A stretch of DNA of 64,000 nt from positions 461,501 through 525,500 of the forward strand of contig NZ_CP141266.1 in NCBI RefSeq assembly GCF_030540775.2, in the 5' to 3' direction. Of this stretch, positions 19,112 to 27,903 are shown one piece after another (the stretch's first letter is position 1; each line of letters opens with the position of its first letter). Source of the stretch: Flavivirga abyssicola (lineage in GTDB: Bacteria > Bacteroidota > Bacteroidia > Flavobacteriales > Flavobacteriaceae). Under the pieces are notes generated by a model. It was not told where the DNA came from. It saw only the letters and a list, made by a program, of their open reading frames with translations, and did not search any database. Made by a program: the position numbers and the translations under genes.

Positions 19112-19147
19112 AAAAAACCGAAACAGTTATATATTTCGGCTTTTTTT
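19112..19147 (-). terminator. Rho-independent terminator of the EF-hand gene
   Basis: CCGAAA (19118-19123) pairs with TTTCGG (19134-19139). The stem is extended by A and T runs on either side and, read leftwards, is followed by a T run. It lies 20 bases past the stop of the EF-hand gene at 19168. Confidence 0.75.
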
Positions 19148-19167
19148 ACTCAATTCACTAAAACTAA

Positions 19168-19731
19168 CTACTGTATCTTTTGTCTTTGTTTTGCCAATTT
19201 CCAATCTACGTCTAGTAATAGTTCTTGGATGGTAATCTTACCGTCATTATCCTTATCTGTTCCCAAAAATTTCAAATTCACATTTTTAGCAGGTTTTCCT
19301 AGTTTTTTTGCTTTAGCCTCTTGATATTTAACCCATTCTGACTTAGAAATAACATTATCTCCATTCGTATTCATCAATCCAAATAGCTTCTCTGTTTTTG
19401 CTAATGATACTTGTTTTATGGCAACCTTTTTAATATTTTTTGACTTTTCTGAAGCTTTTTTCCTATTAACAGGTTTAATAAATTCTTTGAGAACAAGTTT
19501 ACCATCATCATTTGAATCTAGACCTAGAAACATAGCTTTGGCATCGACCGGGGTACCTTTTTTGGTTTTCTTTCCTTTATAAAATGTTATCATTTCCTCC
19601 AAGGAAATCTTATTGTTGTTATCAGTGTCTACCATACCAAACTTCTTTTTCATTTTCCCTCCATTCTGTGCGCTACTTAGTATGGTAAAGAAAAATATTG
19701 AAAGCAATATCATACGCTTTAAGACCTTCAT
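19168..19731 (-). CDS. Secreted EF-hand protein with four calcium-binding loops
   Basis: A 187-residue secreted protein with a signal peptide (MKVLKRMILLSIFFFTILSS, then AQ). Four EF-hand loops are seen: D35-E46 (DTDNNNKISLEE), D72-E83 (DSNDDGKLVLKE), N121-E132 (NTNGDNVISKSE) and D159-E170 (DKDNDGKITIQE). The first, second and fourth match the canonical 12-residue loop; the third starts with Asn and may bind weakly. Lysine-rich linkers separate two pairs of loops. It lies 105 bases after the second GH150 gene and ends at a strong terminator, so it probably closes the GH150 transcript. The role is unknown: a calcium buffer, a calcium-dependent partner of the propeller enzymes or the sulfatases, or an anchor to the anionic polysaccharide. 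Confidence 0.85.
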   Translation of the reverse strand: MKVLKRMILLSIFFFTILSSAQNGGKMKKKFGMVDTDNNNKISLEEMITFYKGKKTKKGTPVDAKAMFLGLDSNDDGKLVLKEFIKPVNRKKASEKSKNIKKVAIKQVSLAKTEKLFGLMNTNGDNVISKSEWVKYQEAKAKKLGKPAKNVNLKFLGTDKDNDGKITIQELLLDVDWKLAKQRQKIQ

Positions 19732-19836
19732 AATATTTTATTAAATTAATTATCTATCGTAAATTTCCGATAAAATAAAACTAGTATTGCACTTCTGAGT
19801 AAACCAAATGTATCTCTCAATAATAAATCCAGGCTT

Positions 19837-22662
19837 TTATAACTTTTCTTTTAGCTCAATATCAATAAAAAGAAATCCTCCTAATGGAATTTTGATATCT
19901 ACAGTATTTTCCTTAGTCTTAAATACTTCTTTACTTAAAATATCCGCAATGTTTTTTATAATTATACCATTGAACCTAACCTTGGCTGTGCTTTTTTCAG
20001 GGTTTATATAGCCGTTATCTATTAAAGTAAGCCTTAAATGTTTTGGAGATATTTGGGAAACAACCCAAGCGACATCTCCCGTAACGGTTACTGGCAAATG
20101 GTTAGCCTTTTCCTTAATCTCTTTTTCAATAATTTTATAGTATTCATCGGCTTTGTAAGTTTGTTTTCCATCGGCCGAATAATAATTGCGACCGTCTGTA
20201 ATATACTCGGTCATCTTACCTTTGTAAATAGGATGCAAATTATCTTGCAGGCTGCCTCTTTTGCTATTCTTATCTGCAAAAACACCATCTTGTGGGGGTG
20301 TAATTAACACTAAACCATTTTCATAGGGTGCTAAAAAGTTTAATCGTCTATCTTTTACTCCAGCAGCATATTTAGAAAAATCCCATTGGGTGACTGGAGC
20401 ACCCAACCAAGAGCCATTCAATCTGCTAAACACAAAGGGGTTATTCTTTTCAAATTTCTCATTGTAAAAGGTCGTCCATTTTACATTGACACCGTCTTCA
20501 ATAAAATGATGATCTGGTTCTTTAATACTAAGATGAACAGGTGAAAAACTTAAAACTTCAGACCGTTTGGGTACGTACAAGGCTCCTTTTGCGATAAGTT
20601 CCCAGTACATACTCATATAGTCTTGATCTACCGAAAAATTATTAATGAACTGTGCCCCATAAGCTGTATGAAAAATTAGCATTCTTAAAAAATGGTTTGG
20701 CAATCTTTGATACCCCAACTGCCTAGATCGGTCAAAAGAAGTGTTGTCTGGTACAGCCCTAGTCCCCCAGCCATTAACAGCACCACTAGCCCATATTCCT
20801 GTTCTACCAGCTAAACTTAACTCCATAGACTTATCGGTGGTCTCTTCCATTGAGGGAACAAATACATCTGCGAACTCCCCCGACATTAATCTAGACCATG
20901 GCTTAAGATGATTTGATCCTAACCAAAAAATATTCTTATTACGTAAAAAGATATTTGCATTTTTACCTTTTGCATAACTTGCTAACGGATAGGTTAAATC
21001 ATTTACTAAAAAATCTAGATTCTCAGAATGATCTTCCATTTCAGGGTAAATAAGTACTACTTTCTTACCCTTTGCCTTATCTATAACTTTTTTAGTAGTT
21101 TTTAGACTGAACATATAAGGATCGTTACCATGACCAGCCCAATAAGCAATTCCTGGCTCACCTTCAAGGCCTTTTACAATCTGATTTAGAGCTTCTTCAT
21201 GATTAAGTGTATAACGCTTTCTGCGATCGCGTCCTTTTCTGTACTTTTCATTAGCCATACCCGATCTATCCCAGTTCTCTACATTACGCATAAACATAGA
21301 GTTTAAAAATACCGGACTACTGTAATTACTGGTTATTTCACTTTTTAAACCTTGAAGGTTACCAGGAACAGATTCTGTCATAAAATAAACAGTTTGAGAA
21401 CTGTTTTGATATTCAGGTTTTTTAAAAGCTTCTAAATCTTTTCTTATATTTTTGGTATTTTTTAAAATAGTTTCAATTTTACCAATAGGTTCTAATTTTT
21501 CGAAAGTTTTTTTCCAGCTTTTATTTTCTGTATCAATAATATGTATGCCACTTCCTCCACTTTGTGCGCTGGCAAGAATGACTTTATTTGTTATGGGGTC
21601 TTTCCATAAATCATTATATGCGTAATTTCCATGAAGCCTTTCTTCTTTGGTATCTTTACCTGGTTTATACAGTCTAATTTGACTACCTAATCTAGACAGA
21701 TACAAAACTTCTCCTTTTTCTTTAATTGAAGTATTGTGCACAATATCATATCCAAATTTAACTTTCCCTATACGCTTGTATGTAAAATTAGCATTAGTCA
21801 CATCGTACGTAGTAACAAGCAAATCGTTTGCATGTGCTGAAGCTCCCAAAATTATTTCATCTGCTCCATCATTATTTATATCTAATGTATTTAAGTGTCC
21901 TATGGGCCTAATTCTAATTTTTTTTCTTAGTTCTTTAGGTGCTTGAATTTTTACTTTCTTAAAAGGAATGTCTTCCATTATATCAAAGAAATATAATGTT
22001 CCTGGGGTTTGCATATGATTATTGGTTCCTAAAACCACAAGAGACTGTGTTCCATCTGCCTTCGTAACTGTTCTTATAAAGTTTGAAGTACTAACATGTT
22101 TTTCAGGCAAGTTTTTATTGCTTTTGTGCCTAGGATCTTCTATTGAAAAGGTTGATGATTTTATTTCCTTAATCAATTCACCATTTGGAGAGATATAGTA
22201 AATACTTTTATCAAATCCACCTGCCACTACATAGGCTTTGTTATCTTTAATAACAGTACATAATGCATACATGGGTGCGCTATTTTTGCCGAATTTCCAA
22301 AGTAAATCTCCTTTGTTGTCTAAACAGTATACATAACCATCTGCATTTGCCGTAACAATTTCATCAATGCCATCCCCATTAATATCTCCACACCATATAT
22401 CATGGTTCATATAACCAGATAACTGATTTTTAAAAAGAACCTCTCCACTATAAGAAACACCTAAAACGGTTCCCTCAAAGCTATTGGCAACTATATACGG
22501 CTCTCCATTATTTTGAGCTGTTCGTACACTTAAAATAGTATAGCCTGTATCGATACTTGTGATACCTTTTAAATTTACTTTGCTTTGAATTCCGTATGTG
22601 ATATTCGAAAAAGAAAGAAGTGCTAATACTAGAAATTTTGAAAAATATATGTATTTATTCAT
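19837..22662 (-). CDS. GH150-like lambda-carrageenase, copy 2
   Basis: A secreted 941-residue protein with a signal peptide (MNKYIYFSKFLVLALLSFSN, cleaved near YG). The N-terminal half is a propeller with FG-GAP and PQQ-like repeats (DINGDGIDEIVTANADGY, DNKGDLLWKF, DINNDGADEIILG). The second half, from about residue 490, begins GIAYWAGHGNDPYMFSL. It carries strongly conserved acidic motifs shared with the neighbouring copy: YPEMEDHSEN, SMEETTDKSM and FDRSRQ. The known lambda-carrageenase of Pseudoalteromonas carrageenovora is 942 residues with a predicted N-terminal propeller, and length and architecture match. I could not check a sequence alignment. No T9SS domain is present. It starts 10 bases after copy 1. 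Identity between the copies looks like 60-65% in the catalytic half. Confidence 0.68.
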   Translation of the reverse strand: MNKYIYFSKFLVLALLSFSNITYGIQSKVNLKGITSIDTGYTILSVRTAQNNGEPYIVANSFEGTVLGVSYSGEVLFKNQLSGYMNHDIWCGDINGDGIDEIVTANADGYVYCLDNKGDLLWKFGKNSAPMYALCTVIKDNKAYVVAGGFDKSIYYISPNGELIKEIKSSTFSIEDPRHKSNKNLPEKHVSTSNFIRTVTKADGTQSLVVLGTNNHMQTPGTLYFFDIMEDIPFKKVKIQAPKELRKKIRIRPIGHLNTLDINNDGADEIILGASAHANDLLVTTYDVTNANFTYKRIGKVKFGYDIVHNTSIKEKGEVLYLSRLGSQIRLYKPGKDTKEERLHGNYAYNDLWKDPITNKVILASAQSGGSGIHIIDTENKSWKKTFEKLEPIGKIETILKNTKNIRKDLEAFKKPEYQNSSQTVYFMTESVPGNLQGLKSEITSNYSSPVFLNSMFMRNVENWDRSGMANEKYRKGRDRRKRYTLNHEEALNQIVKGLEGEPGIAYWAGHGNDPYMFSLKTTKKVIDKAKGKKVVLIYPEMEDHSENLDFLVNDLTYPLASYAKGKNANIFLRNKNIFWLGSNHLKPWSRLMSGEFADVFVPSMEETTDKSMELSLAGRTGIWASGAVNGWGTRAVPDNTSFDRSRQLGYQRLPNHFLRMLIFHTAYGAQFINNFSVDQDYMSMYWELIAKGALYVPKRSEVLSFSPVHLSIKEPDHHFIEDGVNVKWTTFYNEKFEKNNPFVFSRLNGSWLGAPVTQWDFSKYAAGVKDRRLNFLAPYENGLVLITPPQDGVFADKNSKRGSLQDNLHPIYKGKMTEYITDGRNYYSADGKQTYKADEYYKIIEKEIKEKANHLPVTVTGDVAWVVSQISPKHLRLTLIDNGYINPEKSTAKVRFNGIIIKNIADILSKEVFKTKENTVDIKIPLGGFLFIDIELKEKL

Positions 22663-22671
22663 ACTGTTGTG

Positions 22672-25488
22672 TTATAATGGCTTTGCCAATTCTATATCTA
22701 TAAATTTAAATGCTCCTAAAGGAATATTAATGGTTACTTTTCCGTTGGTAACATCAAATGTCTCATGGCTCAAAACATCAGTTACTTTTATTGGAGATAT
22801 TGTATTAAAACTAACGGTAGCTGCTTTATTAGAAGGATTTAGATAGCCGTTTTCAACTAAAGTTAGCCGTAAATGTTTTGGAGAAGTATGGGCAACCACC
22901 CAACCTACTTCACCTGTAACCGTAATGGGTAATAATTTCCTAGAAGATTCAATATCCTTTTTAATGACTTTATAATACGTTTCTGGGCTATAACTTTGTT
23001 TACCATCTTTTGAATAATAGTTTCGCCCATTAGTATAATACTCTTTCATAATGTTTTTATAAATGGGATGTAAATTTTGAACTAAAGGCTTTCTTTTAGC
23101 ATCCTTATCGGCAAATTTTCCTTTTTGCGGTGGCGTTATCAATACCAATCCGTTGTTGTAGGGTGCGATAAAATTTGTTCTTCTATCCTTAACACCTGAG
23201 GCATAATTTGAAAAATCCCACTCGGTAACAGGTGCTCCTGGCCATGAGCCATTTAATCGACTAAAAACTCTGGGGTTATTTTTTATGTGTTCTTCGTTGT
23301 AAAAGGTGGTCCATTTGGAATTACTACTCTCTTCCATATAGTACTCGTCTGGATTCAACATGCTTAAGTGTACAGGTGAAAAGCTTAAAATCTCAGAACG
23401 TTTTGGCACATAAAGCGCTCCTTTTGCTACAAGTTCCCAAAGTAAACTCATGTGTTTTTGATCTACTGGAAAATTATGTAAATATTGCGCTCCGTAAGCC
23501 ACGTGAAAAACCATATTTCTTAAAAAATGATTTGGCAACATTTGGTGGGAGTGCTGCCTTAAACGGTCTAGACTCGGATTATCCCTTGCACATCTTGTCC
23601 CCCAACTGTCTGTAGCTCCACTAGTCCATATTCCTAAACGCCCAGCTAAACTCAAATCCATAGATTTATCTGTAGTTTCTTCCATTGCGGGTATAAACAC
23701 ATCTGAATACTCTCCTGATAATAACTTAGACCACATAGGTAAGTACACATTGCCTTGCCAAAAACAATGTTTAGTTCTTACAAAAATTTGTCCATTCTTT
23801 TTTTGTGCATGTTCAGCAAGTGGATAGAAATAATCATCCATAACATAAGCAAAGTTTTCAGAATGATCCTCTAGTTCAGGAAATATCATAACTGTTTTTT
23901 TACCATTGGCTTGATCTAAAATCTTTTTATTAGTGCTTAATTGATACATATAAGGATCGTTACCATGTCCTCCCCAATAAGCTATACCTGGCGCATTTTT
24001 AAATCTAGACGAAATTTTATCCACTATTTCATCTTGACTCAATATGTATTTCATTCTCCCATCTCTTCTTTTTCGATATCTTTCGTTTTTAATTCCAGAT
24101 CGATCCCAATCTTCTTTGTCACTACCCGCCGAATTCAGAAACACAGGGTTACCATAATTAGCTTGAAGGTTTTGTACCCAACTCTTCATACTTTTTGGAA
24201 TGTTTTCAGCCATTAAATAAACATGTTGGGACTCTTTTTGAGACTCAGGAGCTTTATAGTTGTTTAAACTATTTCTAATCTTTTTAGTATTTGAAAGTAT
24301 CGTGGAAATTTTACCTTTTGGTTCTAAATGCTCATAGGCTTTTTTCCAATTACTTTTTTTGGGGTTTATTATATGAATATTACTTCCTCCACTTTGTGCA
24401 CTCGCTAAAATAATATGTCCTGTAACTGAATCTTTCCACATATCGTTATAGGAATATTTTGTGGACAAAATTTGCAGTTCACTTTTATCAAAATCCAAAG
24501 GAAGAATTAAAATTCTGGCTCCTAATAACACAAAATATTTAGATTCACCTTGTTCTACAATGAGTTCGGGTTGTACTACACGGTATCCAAATTTATCAAT
24601 GCCCTTATCAATATCACTTATTTTAAAAAGCCCTTGTTTTTCAGTGTCTAAATCTACTTTTAAAAAACTGGTATCATGAATCATAGAACTTGAACCTGCC
24701 AAAATCTCATCATTGCCATCGTTGTCAATATCAACACATCTCAGCTCTCCCAGAGGTCTTCTACCTTTCAAATCAATAATTTTAAATGGTTTTTCTTCTA
24801 AAGGATTGAATAAATATAATGAGCCCCTAGCCTGAACAGCCATAGTATGCACAACTCCCTGCACCGCTAAAACTTCTTCTCCATTTGCTTTTTTAACCTT
24901 ACGAATAAAATTTGAAAGATGACAATTATAATCCGGAATTGGTTTAGAGTATGGTTGCCATGGGCTATCAACTGAATAGGTGTATGAAGACATTTCCTTT
25001 ACTAAATCTCCTGAAGCCGATAGATAATACATACTCTTATCATATCCTCCAGCCACTACATAGGTATCTTTTCCTTTTTTAATAGCTGTTATGGCATACA
25101 TTGGTGCATCATTTTTTTTGAACTCCCAAAGCAATACGCCTTTATTATCTAAACAATAGACGCTACCATTTGCATTGGCTACCAAAATCTCATCCTTACC
25201 ATTACCAGTAATATCTTCACACCATATATCATGGTTCATAAAACCAGACAATGCGTTTTTCCATAAGACATCGCCTGTATACGATACTCCTAAAATTGTC
25301 CCCTCATAACTACTTGCAACAATATAAGTTTCCTTGTAGCTTTTAGCTATTCTAACTTTTGAGATGGTATAACCAACGTCAATACTTTTTATAACTGATG
25401 GATCATTCTCTTGACAATTTATAGTATGGAATCCTAATGGCAGTAATAAAACGACCAATAGGAGAAGGTATTTTTTTATGGAATGCAT
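22672..25488 (-). CDS. GH150-like lambda-carrageenase, copy 1
   Basis: A 938-residue tandem paralogue of the next gene. The signal peptide is MHSIKKYLLLLVVLLLPLGF, ending before the NCQEN region. The propeller repeats include EDITGNGKDEILVANANGS, DNKGVLLWEF and DIDNDGNDEILAG. The C-terminal half repeats the paralogue's GIAYWGGHGNDPYM, ELEDHSEN, AMEETTDKSM and LDRLRQ motifs and the PVTEWDFSNYASGVKDRR block. The predicted role is endo-hydrolysis of beta-1,4 linkages in lambda-carrageenan. The 10-base spacing to copy 2 indicates one transcript. Differences between copies in the loop near residue 560 (HCFWQGNVYLP against NIFWLGSNHLK) may reflect different sulfation preference. A TAATTTTG element (minus strand, 25536-25529) about 40 bases upstream of the start resembles a Bacteroidota -7 box, but no matching -33 TTG is seen. 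Confidence 0.68.
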   Translation of the reverse strand: MHSIKKYLLLLVVLLLPLGFHTINCQENDPSVIKSIDVGYTISKVRIAKSYKETYIVASSYEGTILGVSYTGDVLWKNALSGFMNHDIWCEDITGNGKDEILVANANGSVYCLDNKGVLLWEFKKNDAPMYAITAIKKGKDTYVVAGGYDKSMYYLSASGDLVKEMSSYTYSVDSPWQPYSKPIPDYNCHLSNFIRKVKKANGEEVLAVQGVVHTMAVQARGSLYLFNPLEEKPFKIIDLKGRRPLGELRCVDIDNDGNDEILAGSSSMIHDTSFLKVDLDTEKQGLFKISDIDKGIDKFGYRVVQPELIVEQGESKYFVLLGARILILPLDFDKSELQILSTKYSYNDMWKDSVTGHIILASAQSGGSNIHIINPKKSNWKKAYEHLEPKGKISTILSNTKKIRNSLNNYKAPESQKESQHVYLMAENIPKSMKSWVQNLQANYGNPVFLNSAGSDKEDWDRSGIKNERYRKRRDGRMKYILSQDEIVDKISSRFKNAPGIAYWGGHGNDPYMYQLSTNKKILDQANGKKTVMIFPELEDHSENFAYVMDDYFYPLAEHAQKKNGQIFVRTKHCFWQGNVYLPMWSKLLSGEYSDVFIPAMEETTDKSMDLSLAGRLGIWTSGATDSWGTRCARDNPSLDRLRQHSHQMLPNHFLRNMVFHVAYGAQYLHNFPVDQKHMSLLWELVAKGALYVPKRSEILSFSPVHLSMLNPDEYYMEESSNSKWTTFYNEEHIKNNPRVFSRLNGSWPGAPVTEWDFSNYASGVKDRRTNFIAPYNNGLVLITPPQKGKFADKDAKRKPLVQNLHPIYKNIMKEYYTNGRNYYSKDGKQSYSPETYYKVIKKDIESSRKLLPITVTGEVGWVVAHTSPKHLRLTLVENGYLNPSNKAATVSFNTISPIKVTDVLSHETFDVTNGKVTINIPLGAFKFIDIELAKPL

Positions 25489-25639
25489 ATCTAAATTAAT
25501 ATTTTTATGTGTTATGCTATTTAAGTCACAAAATTAAATTAGGGAATAAAAAAGGTGAAGCGTGTAACACTGCTGATCTTTTTAATATTTTCTCTAATAA
25601 ATCAAAGATGTGGACTATAATAATTTTTACTGGAATTAA

Positions 25640-25855
25640 ATAAAGAATTTCTTGAAATGAACTATTCTCAAGGCAGAGCCATATTTCGACTACGCTTAGT
25701 ACAGATTTCACTCATTTCATACCTAATCAAGTTAAGCACAGCTTTGACCTTTCGGTTAAAAAATCGAAATTCTTTTATTTAGATTCCCGTTTTCACGGGA
25801 ATGACAATTTCAACGGAAACCACGAGGCTAAGCCTCGAAGAATTTTTTTTTGATT
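25640..25855. repeat. Dispersed intergenic repeat, copy 2 (longest)
   Basis: The left half (AAAGAATTTCTTGAAATGAA, GGCAGAGCCATA, TTCGACTACGCTTAGTACAG) matches 27105-27200. The right half (TTTAGATTCCCGTTTTCACG, GGGAATGACAATTTCAACGG, then CGAGGCTAAGCCTCG) matches 650-735. The hairpin ATTCCCGT-TTTC-ACGGGAAT is perfect here and has one mismatch in copy 1. Confidence 0.75.
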
Positions 25856-25864
25856 AAAAATCAA

Positions 25865-25896
25865 AAAAAACCATTTATTAATTTAAATGGTTTTTT
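25865..25896 (-). terminator. Rho-independent terminator of the small T9SS gene
   Basis: AAAAAACCATTTA (25865-25877) and TAAATGGTTTTTT (25884-25896) form a perfect 13-bp stem with a 6-base loop. It lies 23 bases past the stop at 25920 and, read leftwards, is followed by a T run. Confidence 0.85.
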
Positions 25897-25919
25897 CTTT
25901 CTGCTAAAAACTTTATTTA

Positions 25920-26636
25920 CTACTGCACCAGAACTTTCTTCGTTAAAGTTGCTCTATCTGCTGATACTTTTACTACGTATATGCCAGAAGCCAAGTTAGC
26001 CTTATCTACAGACTGACCAATCATATTGTATACTTCAATCTTACTGTTTTCTGGTGTGTTTTTTACTACAATTTCTCTATTCTTTACAGTTACTATTGTG
26101 TTTGCCTTAGCAAATACATCATCCAAACTAAGCGTCCCTTGATTATCAACTTCTAAGGAAGTAATAAGTACATTACCTACTATAGGGTCTCCAGCTTTGT
26201 TTACAAATCTTGATCTTAATTGAATTTTACCTCCAGTAGCACCTCCACCACCATCAGGATCTGTAAAACCTGGATCCGAAAATTCATACACTACAGATGA
26301 GGGCCCTAAATCTACTACAGTAGCACCTTGCAAATCTACTCCACCCCCTGCTCTAAAAAAAATGCCATCAGCATTAGAATTATTGGTATAATTAATGATC
26401 ACTCTATTTTGACCATCTGTTTTTGTATTACTAATTCTAAATTCGAAAAAGGACTTACTACCAGAAGGAGTCAATGTAAAACCAGTATTATCACAGGTAA
26501 GTGTAGCTTCAGTTGCAGTATATTTACTCGCATTACAGTCTAAAGCGGTAAAATCAAAATTTTGTTGGGCAGACATTGACATAGATACAACTAAAGCCAG
26601 AACCAAGGTTAAATTTTTAAGTAATTGTGTTTTCAT
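25920..26636 (-). CDS. Small T9SS-secreted beta-sandwich protein, possible carbohydrate-binding
   Basis: A 238-residue protein with a signal peptide (MKTQLLKNLTLVLALVVSMS, cleaved at SAQ). Residues about 25-155 form a beta-rich domain with two cysteines (ALDCNASKY, LTCDNTGF), the phrase FEFRISNTKTDGQNRVIINY and a glycine run DPDGGGGATGGK. The C-terminal 75 residues are a T9SS type A sorting domain (KIEVYNMIGQSV, ASGIYVVKVS, TKKVLVQ). There are no obvious catalytic motifs. Its position upstream of the GH150 pair, and its size, suggest a surface or released binding domain for the polysaccharide. It has its own terminator, so it can be expressed apart from GH150. The domain does not match a family I recognise. 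Confidence 0.8.
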   Translation of the reverse strand: MKTQLLKNLTLVLALVVSMSMSAQQNFDFTALDCNASKYTATEATLTCDNTGFTLTPSGSKSFFEFRISNTKTDGQNRVIINYTNNSNADGIFFRAGGGVDLQGATVVDLGPSSVVYEFSDPGFTDPDGGGGATGGKIQLRSRFVNKAGDPIVGNVLITSLEVDNQGTLSLDDVFAKANTIVTVKNREIVVKNTPENSKIEVYNMIGQSVDKANLASGIYVVKVSADRATLTKKVLVQ

Positions 26637-27104
26637 AATTTTTATTTTTATTTAGTTAATTTTCGTAAATTCTTAAGTAAGAATGGAATGCAATTAATTT
26701 CTCTAAATTGAGGATATATGAACTATTAAATGTCTCTTGAGGTAAATAAAATGTATCTTTGTGTTTATTGTTCGGATCTGCAATTAAAAGAATATCAACT
26801 AACTACAATTTTATAGTCTGAAATATCGATATTCGAAGCTATTTGGACAATATAATATGTAACTCATCACTAACTAGATTAGAGTATACTTTTCATAGTC
26901 CAAATTTTATTGACTGAAACTTCAAACTGGAAGTGCTTGATATTATATCTACTGGGGTTTTATTAGATTTTATAACACTTGATTTTTCTGTAATCGGATT
27001 AGTTTTTTTGGTTTTGTAGTACTCCAACTTTCACTTGAATCTTCAAAAACTATACTCTATTTGGGTGTTAACATAAGATATGGTTCTCCAAAAAACAAAT
27101 AATA

Positions 27105-27262
27105 AAGAATTTTCTTGAAACGAACTATCCTCGGCAGAGTCATAGAGGTATGCTTCGACTACGCTCAGCACAGGTTTCGCTCGTTTCATTCCCAATCAAT
27201 TTGCCCGCAAGGCTTTACCTTTGGGTCAAAGCCCGAAATTCTGTTATTTAGATTCCTGTTCT
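27105..27262. repeat. Dispersed intergenic repeat, copy 3
   Basis: AAAGAATTTTCTTGAAACGA, GGCAGAGTCATAGAGG and TTCGACTACGCTCAGCACAG match the left half of the copy at 25640. GTCAAAGCCCGAAATTCTG and TTATTTAGATTCCTGTTC match copy 1. Confidence 0.7.
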
Positions 27263-27330
27263 TGTCTGCCATGCCTTTGGCTTGATAGACCGACAGCTAC
27301 AGTGCACCCTCATCTTAAAAAAATCATTAT

Positions 27331-27362
27331 TTACTTTTCTTTGCCCGTCCAAAGAAAAGTAA
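27331..27362. repeat. Perfect 13-bp hairpin in conserved intergenic element
   Basis: TTACTTTTCTTTG (27331-27343) and its exact reverse complement (27350-27362) flank a 6-base loop, CCCGTC. I recall this hairpin as a common intergenic element in flavobacterial genomes. It is inside frames that could be mistaken for genes. Confidence 0.75.
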
Positions 27363-27560
27363 CAAAAGAAAAGACGCCCCTTCGATAGGAATTTCTTCTT
27401 TTGCTTAAGCTCAAGAAGAACCAAGCACAAAACTTCGACGTCTCGCCAATGCAAATCCAATACTGTGCTCCTGGGTTTCGAAGCTTTTGTCCTTTATTCT
27501 TACGAAGGGTCGGGGCTTGCCTAATGGCCATTTCTTAACGAGCACCTTAACCTCTTTTTT

Positions 27561-27646
27561 TCATGATGAAATGTCTCGTTATTTATGCTTCGCTCTGTCG
27601 ACATTGACACACCTATATTTCAAATAATTAACTTAGTTCTTTTGAT
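27561..27646. repeat. Dispersed repeat, family 2 (partial copy)
   Basis: TCATGATGAAATGTCTCG, TATGCTTCGCTCTGTCGACA and CCTATATTTCAAATAATTAA are found, slightly varied and in the same order, at 60391-60476. Confidence 0.7.
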
Positions 27647-27689
27647 TGTTATTACATTACTGTTTAGGAGTCAATATTTGTGGTAGACC

Positions 27690-27780
27690 TTAGCTGCCTT
27701 TCGGCAGCTCCACGAGAATGACAACTTCTACGGAAACCCCTAGGGTTCTTCCTCGGGAATTCTTTTCGATTAAAACGAAC
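27690..27780. repeat. Dispersed intergenic repeat, copy 4 (right half only)
   Basis: CACGAGAATGACAACTTCTA, CGGAAACCCCTAGGGTTC and CTCGGGAATTCTTTTCGATT match the right end of copy 1 (670-735). Confidence 0.65.
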
Positions 27781-27903
27781 GTTTATTTTCCTAATCAAAA
27801 CTTTATATTTTTATACAAAGCTTAGTATTAAAGGCAAAAAATACCTAGGGGCATACATAAAATATAGCCCATAATAAATTTCATCCTTAGTGGAAATAGG
27901 GAT

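Larger units (their letters stand above)
25489..25919. other. Gene-free region between GH150 copy 1 and the small T9SS protein
   Basis: This 431-base region holds, from left to right, the presumed GH150 promoter region, a dispersed repeat (25640-25855) and the terminator of the T9SS gene (25865-25896). A 61-codon open frame at 25526-25711 lies in the repeat and is not believable. Confidence 0.6.
26637..27903. other. 1.27-kb gene-free, repeat-rich spacer
   Basis: It separates the left enzyme block from the HTCS operon. It contains four repeat segments (27105-27262, 27331-27362, 27561-27646, 27690-27780). The open frames at 27248-27460 and 27331-27531 fall inside repeat sequence. The part 26637-27100 is AT-rich, includes the upstream region of the small T9SS gene, and shows no gene. 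Confidence 0.65.

Noticed and set aside
25526-25711. 61-codon minus-strand open frame
   Set aside because: It coincides with a repeat copy and contains the repeat's conserved DNA blocks.
27248-27531. Two minus-strand open frames of 66-70 codons in different frames
   Set aside because: They overlap each other, lie inside a dispersed intergenic element with a perfect hairpin, and have no signal or domain.
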